DNA of 64,000 nt from Primula veris (lineage: Eukaryota > Streptophyta > Magnoliopsida > Ericales > Primulaceae), in the NCBI GenBank assembly GCA_963682055.1, contig OY821749.1:26419631-26483630 (forward strand), written 5' to 3'. The notes below the pieces were generated by a model, which was given only the letters and a program-made list of their open reading frames with translations, had not been told where the DNA came from and ran no database searches. Made by a program: the position numbers and the translations under genes. Shown here piece after piece: positions 10,421 to 23,525 of the stretch. Numbering within the stretch: position 1 is the first letter of the stretch; each line of letters starts with the position of its first letter.

Positions 10421-11804
10421 ACATATGTTCCATCCAGCATGAAGATCTGAATTAGTAATAATAACGAAAAGTGTTTACAAGTATACAAAGCAAAATGTGG
10501 TACAGCGTAAGTACCTCCAAAAAGAACATATAGGAAAAAGTTTTTGACTCTTAAGATCTAATGAAAGTGGTGAAATTCATGCTGATTATACGTTTTTCCA
10601 CAATTAAGTCCTAATATTAACCGAAACACAGACACATTTTCCACAGTTGCATACTAACCTTAACTGCAATAGCGCTACGGAGCTACATACATGCCAACAT
10701 ACTGTGAACCATAACACTATTTAAATCATGAGTAACAAAGTCCCTATTAGATAGTTCCCAATATCTGTTAAAAACCAATGTAGCGCCAATAATATATGGA
10801 TTTTCACTCAAAATTTGGGAAGAGTACAAGATATAAGGTCAAGCTCGGAAATGTAAAGTGACCACCATGTAAAATGTTTGTGTTTGCATTAGCTCCATTT
10901 GAGCTCTAATCAGATAGATCCCTGCAGATATATCAGTTCATGTTTCCCTGATATCCACCAACAAGTTTAACCTTTCATTTCTTGGCCTGAAAAAACACAA
11001 GTTTGAAAAGGCTTAATGTGCCCAGAAAAAACCCAGGCTCAAACAACCCACCTCATTATCTTTTAAAGGCGAACAACTCTTAATATCTCTGACGATGATG
11101 ACTAATACAGAACCTAAACTATAACACTAAGAAGGTAGTTCCCAACTAATCATCACAACATGAGACACTCTTCATTTCATGATTTTGTTTCAAAACTATA
11201 CTGCATTTGCTTGGTTTTTTTTTGATGAGCCGTTCCACCAAAAAAAAAAAAACCTTAACAAGATAGAATGGCCCGCCTTTTTTCTAGGCCAAATAGTATC
11301 CAACTTATTTGTTCAAAAGCTTCACCAAAACAAACAAAGGCATATATATTCAACGAAGACAACACAATAAACAATCGGTACCCCCTCTAGTATACCTATC
11401 CGGAAAAGGTGCCTCCTAATAGCTGTTTCCAGAAAACCCGTCAGCACACTGATGCATGTCTCACGATTTTTCAAGTCCACCCAATACTACCCGGAAGAAA
11501 AACCACATTATTGTATAACTGTTTAATGTTCCATCCTAGGATCTTTGAGTATACTTGTTCACTTTTATGAAATTAACAAAAATCTGCTACTTTTCAATTC
11601 TACCCAATACGTTCAGCAGACACTACCTAGTTCACATTAAAAGCGCATATACTTGACTTTAAAAGTAAAAAAATCCGGATGAATTCGAACCACCAGCCTA
11701 TTGAACCTCAGTTAAGGTGCAAATTCTTTTAGCATTTTTGAGCTTACGAATTTAAGTATAACCGTGGATTTTACTTTTTTTTTTTATTAATTTTCACCAA
11801 ATTT
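10421..11804. other. Intergenic sequence without a recognised gene
   Basis: AT-rich, no supported ORF. Near 11655-11785 two arms (AAAAGTAAAAAAATCCGG and GTGGATTTTACTTTTT) form a weak inverted repeat around a GGTTCGAATTC B-box-like word on the - strand. This could be a degraded SINE or MITE, but boundaries are not convincing. Confidence 0.35.
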
Positions 11805-11812
11805 GTACCAAC

Positions 11813-12312
11813 CTCTGTTTTAAAATTCGCGCTACATAGCGCTATGTAGCGCGAAATAGCGCTTTTTTGGTAAAAAACGCAACGAAAAATCACGATTTTG
11901 GGTGGAATTGCGCTAAAATCGCGCTATAGGGGACCAAAAGCGCAAAAATCGCGAAATTCTGGACCAAAAGCGTAAATAGCGAGTTAAAAAAAAAACAGCG
12001 GATCTAAATAATAAATATATATTGTGCAATTTTCATAAAAGTGTCTACAGTCCAGATGGTTAAGACTGTGCTGTAATTTCCAGCAGATTTGGGTTCGAAA
12101 CTCACCAACAACAATTTTTTTTTTGATTTTTTTTATTACTATCTAATATAACTATATTTTTTTATTTTTTTTTTGTTATATATTCTAAAGTTTAATGCAT
12201 ATTTAGGCAAAAAAAAAATGCACCGCAAAGCGCTATATAGCAACGCTATTAGCACTTTTAGCGTTTCTCTCGAAAAAACGCTACGATAGCGATAACGCTA
12301 TTTAAAACACTG
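11813..12312. mobile_element. hAT-type MITE with tRNA-like interior
   Basis: 500 bp with terminal inverted repeats CTCTGTTTTAAAAT and (inverted) CAGTGTTTTAAATAG. It is flanked by a perfect 8-bp duplication GTACCAAC (11805-11812, 12313-12320). The ends are built from many AGCGCTA/TAGCGC words that can fold back. The middle contains a tRNA-like stretch (about 12045-12106). Shares its CAGTGTTTTAAA end with elements at 33661-33777 and 54438-54603. Confidence 0.85.
12045..12106 (+). other. tRNA-like A/B-box sequence inside MITE
   Basis: CAGTCCAGATGGTTAAG resembles a pol III A box region, and GGGTTCGAAACTC about 30 bp further on resembles a B box. No cloverleaf with an anticodon could be drawn, so this is not called as a tRNA gene. 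It could be a captured tRNA-derived segment able to promote pol III transcription. Confidence 0.5.
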
Positions 12313-12320
12313 GTACCAAC

Positions 12321-14741
12321 ACACAAATTTAATAAATCGTCCCCATTTATTGAATATTCTCTACTTAAAACTTAAATAAAATATTCAAGTACCAAAACTA
12401 CTCGGGCAAATCATCGGGCACTTGGAGTACACTTACGTCATCATCCTAATCAGCAATCATCGACTTTTATTGGTATTTCTAAAAATCCAATCCAAATTCA
12501 ACCGAACAAGTACTAAACTCATCCAAACAAACAATGAAATTGAACCAATTACAACCAAACAACTACATTAAGACACACACACACACAAAAATGTCGCATG
12601 CGAAGAATATCTATTCGCCTTAATAATCCCCACACCACCGCCACCTTCATTAGTCATTACTATTCCCCCTCAACCTAATAAAATGATCTTATAATTATAA
12701 AATGTAATCTGATCTAGTATTACTCTCTTGAGAATTTTTTGTCTGTAGTAAAAACTATAATACAATTTATGAAATTCCAAATAGATTATTAAACAGAAAC
12801 CATGTAAACGCGAATAGGATTATATTGACTGAATTAGATTTTATTTACTTTCAGTAATAGTATTCAGAGCATGTTTTCTAAAAAAATGACTGTGTCAGCA
12901 CAATGGTTGTTCAACATGGTCAAAATTTTACTATAAGTCTATACCCACGACGAGTGACTTACCACGAGAGTTAGACCTTTGGCGCCCCTAATTAAAAGTT
13001 TAATGTTACCGGATAAAATTTAAAGAATAAATTGGTATTTCGCAGGGACAACCAGGAATAAAATGACGCTACAGCCAGATTTTATATAACTAATGAGCCC
13101 GACAAAGTAGTTGTCGAAACGGCTTGAAATTTTGATTAACATGGGCTGGCACCAATTTGTAGCCTCGATCGTGAAAAGAGTTTGGCGTCCTGGGAAATAA
13201 AAATGACGATACATAAGTATATGTATTGTCAATTGTCATGAAAGTCGGTTGTGTTGTTGTAAGAAACCAGGGCGGCTTCTGGATGAGAGACTTTATGTTC
13301 ATCATGAGACAATTAATCAATACGGGGCAATTATGGGCGATACACTATGTCTCTACAGACTTTGAGTATGCTTGGTATCGGGGTGGCGAAACATTATCAT
13401 CGAATCAGATTCAAGAGATACATGTGATCAGGCTATCAAAAACCTTAGTCTAGACCTCCAGACTACCATCTTGTTACCGAAAAAAATCGACTGTAAGACC
13501 TACAATGAAAGTGTTTAATACCATTAGACATGTACGTAACTACGGTTTTGCTAACACGTGCCGATATTCTATCCAAATTTGATTATGGGAAAAATCCTGA
13601 AAATATAATGGCTTCTCTAATTGAAGCAGAATTTAGTATAGGTAAACTAGATGATCTATTAGTTTTTTTGTTTCTATTATTTGATCTTTGTTTTCACGGC
13701 ATTCATTAGCCTCCTTAATGAGAAAGAAACATTCCAAGCATATTAGGTCCTTATTCCTTCGCTATGATGTAATGTTGATACAAGGTCTTTTTTACACGCT
13801 AGGAAGTAGTAATTTTAATGTTTGTTTATTTGGTTACAATCATTGGTTCTAATATTCTTATACTATAATCGTAGATATAATTTAGTATACTTGTCAAACC
13901 TGGAAATTTCCGCGGTTAGTTGTAATTACCTGCTACATAACAAAATTTAAAAGTCCTTGCTTGTCAATGTTAAGATATAACAACCAGCTTTTACGAATTA
14001 AAAAAGTACAATTGGGGTTTGACATTGTCATCCTTTGAATCTTGTTTATTTTATAAGGAGTAATATCTTCTATAGATTAGTCGAAAAATCTTGCAATAAT
14101 TTGTCCCTAACTTTCTTATTGCTTGCTTATTTATTTAAGTTTGCTTTGCTACAAAATGATTTAGAGTATGCTGAAATAATATATTTATAACGGAAAAACA
14201 GAAAATGTTATTCTACTTAAAGAGGATTATTTAGCTGATTTGGTTTCTCGTTCAGTTCTTTACAACTAATAATCTGACTACTCGAAGCAGTACAGTACAA
14301 TACTGAAACATCGACTCTTTTTTGTGTAGTTTTTTCATCCACATTTTCATTTCCAAATTTAAATTAATAAAAATGTGAGGTTTTTCCCACCAATTATATA
14401 AAAAAAACAATACTGAAGCATATTAGAACGTTGAAAAAGTATATTTATGCTTTGAAAATAATCTAACTACCGGACAATATTTAGCTTATCTATTTTAGTC
14501 AGAAAATGTACATTTTATGTTTACAAAAGTCCAATTGAAATGATCTATGCAAGTATATTTTGTAATTAACTCTTTGCATAATTCTTCTCTTGAAATGTTT
14601 GCCAAAAACACGACAAAAGTTCACGAACAATTTTGAGTGACACTTAAATATTGTTAGTTCTTGATCATCAATGTTGATCTGACTATAATTTTTTGTTCAT
14701 ATTACATGATTTTTCATAATAGCTAGTAACAAATTCTTGCA
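12321..14741. other. Intergenic sequence upstream of the copia element
   Basis: 2.4 kb of AT-rich sequence. A short AC microsatellite lies near 12580-12595. Around 13020-13460 the base composition is less AT-biased and a 75-codon + strand ORF (13226-13453) exists, but no domain is recognisable. It may be the remnant of an old element. Nothing else is supported. Confidence 0.35.
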
Positions 14742-14746
14742 ATTAT

Positions 14747-15115
14747 TGTTAATTTGTGGAGTCAAATGAGATTTGGCCATATTTTCTAATTATTCCACAT
14801 CGCCTAGAATTGTAATATGACCCACTAAGGGTTCTATTTATATGCCCCAATATCTTGTATTGTAATGACACCTACACAAACACCTCTATATTATAAAGAG
14901 AGAGTTCTATTTGCGAGAGAACCATAGATTTGTGTTTAGCTAGATTACGTTTGTAATCCTCTATATATATATATATATATTAAATGCCACGTGTAGCGGC
15001 CCGGAGACGTAGCCAATTTGGGTGAACTCCGTTATCAAAGTGTGTGTGTGTGTGTTCAGTTTGAGTTTCTATCTGTCTTTCCTTTTTTTTTTGTTCGACT
15101 TGATCGGTCATAACA
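14747..15115 (+). repeat. 5' LTR of the Ty1-copia element
   Basis: 369 bp, TGTTAATTTGTGGAG to GATCGGTCATAACA. Contains CTATTTATATGCC and TCTATATTATAAAGAG, possible TATA elements, plus TA, GT and T microsatellite runs that account for its length difference from the 3' LTR. Confidence 0.96.
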
Positions 15116-15117
15116 AG

Positions 15118-15129
15118 TGGTATCAGAGC
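15118..15129 (+). other. Primer-binding site (initiator tRNA-Met)
   Basis: TGGTATCAGAGC, complementary to the 3' end of plant initiator tRNA-Met, lies 2 bp after the 5' LTR. This is the standard copia priming site. Confidence 0.95.
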
Positions 15130-15172
15130 CCGAGGTTCGCAGAACTAAGGCCGAAGACCGAGAGGAAGATCG

Positions 15173-18100
15173 ATGGCGAAAGAAAACATGACCGCACACG
15201 GGATCGAGAAGTTCGACGGGAAGGACTTCGCATTCTGGAGAATGCAAATACAGAACTACCTTTATGGGAGGAAGATGCATCAGCCACTTCTCCTTGAGGA
15301 AAGGCCGACCACGACCACCGAGGAGGCGTGAAAACTCTTAGACCGACAAGTGTTGGGAGTGATCCGCCTAACACTATCTAGGAGTGTAGCACATAACGTC
15401 GCAAGAGAGACGACGACGATGGGGATGATGAAGATCCTCACCGACATGTATGAGAAACCATCCGCGAACAACAAGATACATCTCATGCGTAAGTTGTTCA
15501 ACCTACGCATGGCTGAGGGGACACCTGTTGCGAGTCACGTGAACAAGTTCATCGACACCGTAAATCAGTTGGATGCGGTGGAGATAACTTTTGAAGACGA
15601 AGTGAGAGCCCTTATACTGCTAGCATCTCTACCGAACAGTTGGGAATTCATGCGAGCTGTTGTTAGCAACTCAATTGGAAAGGAGAAACTGACTTACAAC
15701 GGCATCCGAGATCAAATACTCGCTGAGGAACTCAGGAGATTAGATATGGGTGAATGCTCAAATGATGGAGCAGCCTTGAACATGGGTTCAAAAGACCGGG
15801 GTAAAGCCAGGGTATGGGACGTTAGAGGACGTTCACAATCCCGAGATAGAAGAGGGCTAAGCCGAGGAGGCAAAGATAGCGACCGAAGTAAGAAGAATCT
15901 TCGGTGCTATAACTGCCAGGGTATGGGGCACTTCAGTCATGAGTGCAAGCAGCCGAAGAAGAGTACCGGCCGTAATCACGGGGCTAATATTGCAAGCGAC
16001 GATGATTCGGGTGACTGTCTAATGCTTGCCGTGCAGAGAGATATAGATTCGTGGATTCTAAACTCTGGGGCATCATTTCACACAACCGCTCAGAAGGATT
16101 TACTCGAAAATTACATTGCGGGTAATTTCGGTAAAGTGTATCTAGCCGACAGAGAAGCGTTGGATGTTGTTGGAATGGGCGATGTGAAAATTCGCATTCC
16201 AAATGGATCGGTATGGAAGCTGACGAAAGTGAGGCATGTCCCGAGGTTGACCAAGAATCTAATTTCAGTAGGTCAACTCGATGCCGAAAGGTACTCCATT
16301 TCGTTGAGCTGTGGAGCTTGGAAAGTTTCACGAGGAGCTATGGTGATAGCCCGAGGGAGTAAGGTCGGTACATTATACATGACGACCGATGAGGAGCATA
16401 CAATTGCGGCAGCTGTGTCGCAAAACTGCTCGGAACTGTGGTATCGACGGTTGGGTCACATGAGTGAGAAGGGGATGAAGGTGTTAGCGAAGGACAACAA
16501 AATTCCAGGCTTGAAGTCTGTCAACCTCGACATGTGCGAAGGTTGCATCTTCGGGAAGCAGAAGAAAGTAAGCTTCTAGAAGGGTGGAAAAGCTTCCAAG
16601 GAGGAGAAGCTAGCACTGGTCCACTCAGACGTATGGGGACCATCTCCAGTAACCTCACTGGGAGGAGCTCAGTACTATGTGACCTTCATCGATGATTCGA
16701 CGAGGAAAACATGGGTCTACTTCTTGAAACACAAGTCTGAGGTGTTTAAGAAATTCCAAGAATAGAAGGCCATGGTCGAACTAGAGACCGGGAATAAACT
16801 TAAGTGTTTGAGGTCCGACAACGGCGGAGAGTACATTGATGCGAAGTTCGTAGAGTTCTGTGCTCAGAAAGGCATTCGAATAGAGAAGACCATCCGAAGA
16901 ACGCCACAGCAGAATGGCGTGGCCGAGCGAATAAACCGAACAATCAATGAGTGTGCTAGGAGTATGAGACTGCAAAGTGGGTTGCCCAAAGCCTTGTGGG
17001 CACATGCAGTAAGCACGGCGGTTTACCTCATTAACCGCGGACCCTCAGTGCCAATGGAAAAGAGAATTCCCGAGGAAGTCTGGATAGGAAAGCCTATCTC
17101 GTATGAACACTTGCGAGTGTTCGGTTGTCTGTCATATATCCATGTCGACATAAATGATCGTACCAAGCTTGACTCGAAATCCAAAGTGTGTTACTTTATG
17201 GGGTACGGTGGAGCTGAGTTTGGATATCGCTTCTGGGGTGGTCAAACAAAGAAGATCATTCACAGTAAGGATGTCATCTTCAACGAAGGCATTTTGTACA
17301 AAGATCGACAAAATGCAGTGGTGGAAAAAGATGCGCTCCCGTCCGAGGAAAGTGGTATGATCGACATGAATGTGTTTCCAAGAGAGTTGGAAAATGACAC
17401 TGAAGATGAGCCAGTGGTGCTCGACAACTCTCCAGCAGATGCTGAAGAGGACGAGGAGTTGCCCCAAACTCCCCGACCTGAATTGAGCCGAGGTCATCGC
17501 GAGAGGAGACCTCCTGCCCGGTACTCTCCTTCCCTGCATTACATATTGCTCAGTGATGCAGGCGAGCCCGAAAGTAGAGAGGAAGCTCTGGAGCTGAAAG
17601 ACTCGAGCAAGTGGGAGCTCGCGATGAAGGATGAGATGAAGTCACTTGAGAAGAATGTGACTTGGCAGTTAGCCGAACTGCCCAAGGGGAAAAGGGCACT
17701 GAGCAACAAATGGGTGTTCCGTCTAAAGGAAGAACAAGATGGCTCAAAACGGTATAAGGCACGATTAGTAGTCAAAGGATTTCAGCAAAATGCAGGAATT
17801 GACTACACCGAGATCTTTTCACCAGTCGTAAAGATGACGACTATTCGGCTATTGTTGAGCATTGTTGTAAATGCGAATCTTCATCTTGAGCAGTTAGATG
17901 TGAAAACTGCCTTTCTCCATGGAGATCTAGAAGAAGAAATTTACATGCTCCAACCTGAAGGGTTTGCCGAAAAGGGAAAAGAGAAACTGGTCTGCAAACT
18001 GAGGAAGAGCTTGTACGGGCTAAAACAAGCACCACGACAGTGGTATAAGAAGTTTGACAGTTTCATGGTAGATACCGGGTTCAAAAGAAGTGATAGTGAT

Positions 18101-19114
18101 CACTACTATTTCGTAAAGAGATTTGCGAACTCTTCGTACGTCATACTACTTTTGTATGTAGATGACATGTTGCTCGCCGGGTCGAGCCTTGTTGAGATTA
18201 ACAAGGTGAAGCAACAGTTGGCGAAACAGTTCGAGATGAAAGATTTGGGTGCCGCAAATCAGATCCTCGGTATGAGGATTTCCCGAGGAAGGGATGGGTT
18301 TTTGTTTCTGTCGCAAGCCGAGTATGTGAAGAAAGTGTTGGCACGGTTTAGCATGAGTGATGCCAAGGCTGTAGGCTCACCACTAGCCGCACACTTTAGC
18401 TTGTCGAAGAAACAATCACCCTCAGACGAGGAAGGAAAGGATCGTATGTCGAACATACCCTACGCTTCAGCACTTGGTAGCTTGATGTACGCTATGGTGT
18501 GTACAAGACCGGACATTGCCCATGCAGTGGGAGTTGTCAGTCGTTACATGAGTAACCCAGGAAAACACCATTGGGAAGCTGTGAAGTGGATATTGAGATA
18601 TCTCTCGGGTACAGTGGATTTGGCATTATGTTTCCGAAAGACCTCGAAAGGCCTGCACGGCTATGTGGATGCTGACATGGCTGGTGATCTGGACAGCCGA
18701 AAGAGCACAACGGGATGTGTTTGTACCTTCGGTGGTACTGCTGGGAGTTGGACATATAAGTTGCAAAAGATTGTTGCATTGTCGACCACAGAGGCTGAGT
18801 ACATCGCGGTGACGGAAGCAAGCGAAGAGATGATTTGGTTACAAGGTTTCTTGAAGAAGCTCGGTCAGAAAACCGACAAGGGAGTTCTGCACTGTGATAG
18901 TCAAAGTGCAGTTCAGCTAGCTAAGAATCCTGTGTTCCATTCACGCACAAAGCACATACAGATTCGTTACCACTTTATCCGGGCTGTTCTAGAAGATGGA
19001 ATCTTCGCGCTAGAAAAGATTGAGGGCGCTAAGAACTCCGCCGATATGCTAACGAAGACTGTTACAATCGACAAACTGAGGTTGTGTGCAACCTCAGTAG
19101 GGCTCCGAGCTTGA
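15173..19114 (+). pseudogene. copia gag-pol polyprotein, inactivated
   Basis: One frame of 1313 codons from ATG 15173 to TGA 19112-19114, interrupted at TGA 15329-15331 (codon 53), TAG 16577-16579 and TAG 16763-16765, with no frameshift seen. Domains in order: gag with CCHC zinc knuckle CYNCQGMGHFSHEC (15905-15946); protease, whose active-site triplet reads NSG instead of D-S/T-G (Asn codon 16061-16063); integrase zinc region where the first His of HHCC is Tyr (LWYRRLGH, codon 16442-16444); integrase core with D (16628), D (16817) and E (16925) present; RT with YVDD (18155-18166); RNase H with CDSQSA and STTEAEYIA. Even apart from the stops, protease and the integrase zinc finger should be dead. 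All five lesions fit C-to-T/G-to-A transitions. The element could move only with help from another copy. Confidence 0.96.
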
Positions 19115-19281
19115 GGCTCAGGGTCGCCGCTACACTGGAAGAATTGAGTAACTCGCCGATGACGGCAGAGTATCAAATACTATACAAGGATACCGATGGG
19201 AGCTTTCTGCTCGGTGGAGCACAGTGAGTTCGGTGGTCGGGGATAATTGGAGTTCTTTTGAAACACTCGACATTTGACTCC

Positions 19282-19292
19282 AAGTGGGAGAT
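19282..19292 (+). other. Polypurine tract of copia element
   Basis: AAGTGGGAGAT directly before the 3' LTR; plus-strand primer site by position and composition. Confidence 0.88.
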
Positions 19293-19655
19293 TGTTGAGT
19301 TGTGGAGCCAAATGAGATTTGGCCATACTTTCTAATTATCCCACATCGCCTAGAATTGTAATATGACCCACTAAGTGTTCTATTTATATGCCTCAATATT
19401 TTGTATTGTAATGACACCTACACAAACACCTCTATATTATAAAGAGAGAGTTCTATTTGCGAGAGAACCATAGATTTGTGTTTAGCTAGATTACGTTTGT
19501 AATCCTCTATATATATATATATTAAATGCCACGTGTAGCGGCCCGGAGACGTAGCCAATTTGGGTGAACTCCGTTATCAAAGTGTGTGTGTGTGTTCGGT
19601 TTGAGTTTCTATCTGTCTTTTTTTTTTTTTTGGTTCGACTTGATCGGTCCTAACA
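19293..19655 (+). repeat. 3' LTR of the Ty1-copia element
   Basis: 363 bp, TGTTGAGTTGTGGAGCC to GATCGGTCCTAACA. Its outer end is 298 bp upstream of the peroxidase ATG and reads towards it, so LTR-initiated readthrough could reach the gene. Confidence 0.96.
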
Positions 19656-19892
19656 ATTATTAGGTTAGTCGTGGAAAGTTTATATTAATAATAATCTGAA
19701 ATATATTACTTCAGTCCCGGTATTATCTATACAAGAAGTGTTGTACTTTGCTTCTCTGGCATACGAAATTATGAAGCCATCATTCAACGGTTTAAAATTG
19801 AAATTATTCCCTTTGCATACTTACTTTCCTTGAATAATCCTAAGTTGGCCAAGTCGAAACCTAACAAGCATTATAATACTCAAAGTGACTAC

Positions 19893-19900
19893 TATAAATA
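19893..19900 (+). promoter_or_regulatory. Candidate TATA box of the peroxidase gene
   Basis: TATAAATA, 54-61 bp upstream of the chosen ATG (19954). It lies about 240 bp downstream of the copia 3' LTR, so the upstream promoter of this gene is now retrotransposon DNA. Confidence 0.7.
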
Positions 19901-19953
19901 CATGCTTAACTCAGATAAAAAAGAACAACCACAATAAGCTAATTTTTATACAA

Positions 19954-22296
<2,343 letters not shown>

Positions 22297-23525
22297 TTAA
22301 TGCCTTTCATGCCAATCCTCATGTGTGTTTTTTTCAAAAAAGTTATGTTGATCCCATTTTTTGAAGTTGGTTTTTTGGTTTTCTGCTATTATTGCAATTG
22401 ATGAAGAATTTGTATTCAATAAGTAATGTTTTTTTCTGGATCGTGCTCAAGGTATGTGAATGAAAGTACATGTAGTTCTTATGATCGTTTGCCCGGTTAT
22501 TTTAACGTGTCAGTTTCAACAATTTATTGGTTATTTCATATTTGACTTATTATTTTCTTCTTTTCGTTCATTATTCCTAATGAACAAGAAAATTAACAAT
22601 AAAATAATTTAATTACTTATGTTCTCCTCGCCTTCGTGGCAGGTAGTAACCAAAAAGAAAACAAGTAAATACAACTAAAAAAAGGTGACATAATAAACGA
22701 AATAAACAAATGGGGAGCCTCCACCTATATATTTGTAATCTCCGTCTCGGTCCGGTCGGGTCTTCATGAGGGAAATTCGGACCACAAACTCGATGGAAAA
22801 ACAAAGAATATTGTAGTGCCAATTAATTTCACACAGTCTTTATCGTTTATAGCATACCGGTCACGAAAATGCCAAATTAGAAAAGCTTTTTGTCTTGGGG
22901 AATTGAATAATAGCAAGGATTAATTGGTTGTATTTATCACTACCAAGTGTTATCATCGGAGTAAATCCGGTCACAAGATTCCGATAAATAAAATGTCAAA
23001 AACTTGTGTACAAGTGCCAGATCATCCGACGACAAGGGGCTCAATTATGCATTATCAATTTCAATTTACAATTAGAGCATTTTTTTAATAAACCAATAAA
23101 GTAAAATCAGAAAATGAAAAGTAATTATGTACGTACTTTCACAATATAAGAACCTGTATGTACGTTAATGGTGAAAGGGTAGGGCAGGCACTACGTAACA
23201 GATCACATTATTCAATAGACATATATATTTTTTTTGGTGTATCGTTTATTACTAAAACAAATAAAGTCTAGGACGGTCAATTTTAGTCATTAATTTATTA
23301 GAAAAAGGACCAAATTAAACATCTGAATTTGAAGAAAGTTATTCTTGGTAATGTTGGGGACAAACTAGCCGTGACAAAAATGGTTTTCTTCAAGACAAGT
23401 TTTATACGTATCTATAGAATGCATGCGATATCTTTATGATATAACCCCATATAACATCCTATCTAATTCATTCCAAAATAAACAGCACAGCATCATATAT
23501 TAATTATCATACACATAATCAGAAG
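22297..23525. other. Intergenic region between peroxidase and third UGT
   Basis: Peroxidase 3' flank and UGT upstream region. AT-rich, no recognised element or gene. No clear TATA box was identified for the UGT; CATATAACAT near 23449 is a weak candidate. Confidence 0.4.

Larger units (their letters stand above)
14747..19655 (+). mobile_element. Ty1-copia LTR retrotransposon, full length but coding-defective
   Basis: 4909 bp with LTRs of 369 bp (14747-15115) and 363 bp (19293-19655), TGTT...AACA ends and a perfect 5-bp target duplication ATTAT (14742-14746, 19656-19660). Primer site TGGTATCAGAGC (15118-15129) matches initiator tRNA-Met. Purine tract AAGTGGGAGAT lies at 19282-19292. The single gag-pol frame runs in copia order (gag, protease, integrase, RT, RNase H) and is broken by three stops. 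I count about 12 substitutions between the LTRs over roughly 360 bp (near 3%), plus length changes in TA, GT and T runs, which suggests a fairly recent insertion. The element lies in the same orientation as, and directly upstream of, the peroxidase gene. Confidence 0.97.

Noticed and set aside
11655..11785. Possible SINE/MITE with B-box-like GGTTCGAATTC on the - strand and 16-bp inverted flanks
   Set aside because: No target duplication and poor arm identity; could be chance in AT-rich DNA.
12045..12106. A true tRNA gene
   Set aside because: Box-like words are present but no acceptor stem, anticodon arm or anticodon could be formed by eye.
13226..13453. 75-codon ORF as a small gene
   Set aside because: No recognisable domain, promoter or homology; length is within chance expectation.
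15022..15297. 91-codon + strand ORF overlapping the copia 5' LTR and leader
   Set aside because: It is in a different frame from gag-pol and spans LTR, primer site and gag start. It is a shadow frame with no domain.
17132..17539. 135-codon - strand ORF within pol
   Set aside because: Antisense shadow of the copia polyprotein.
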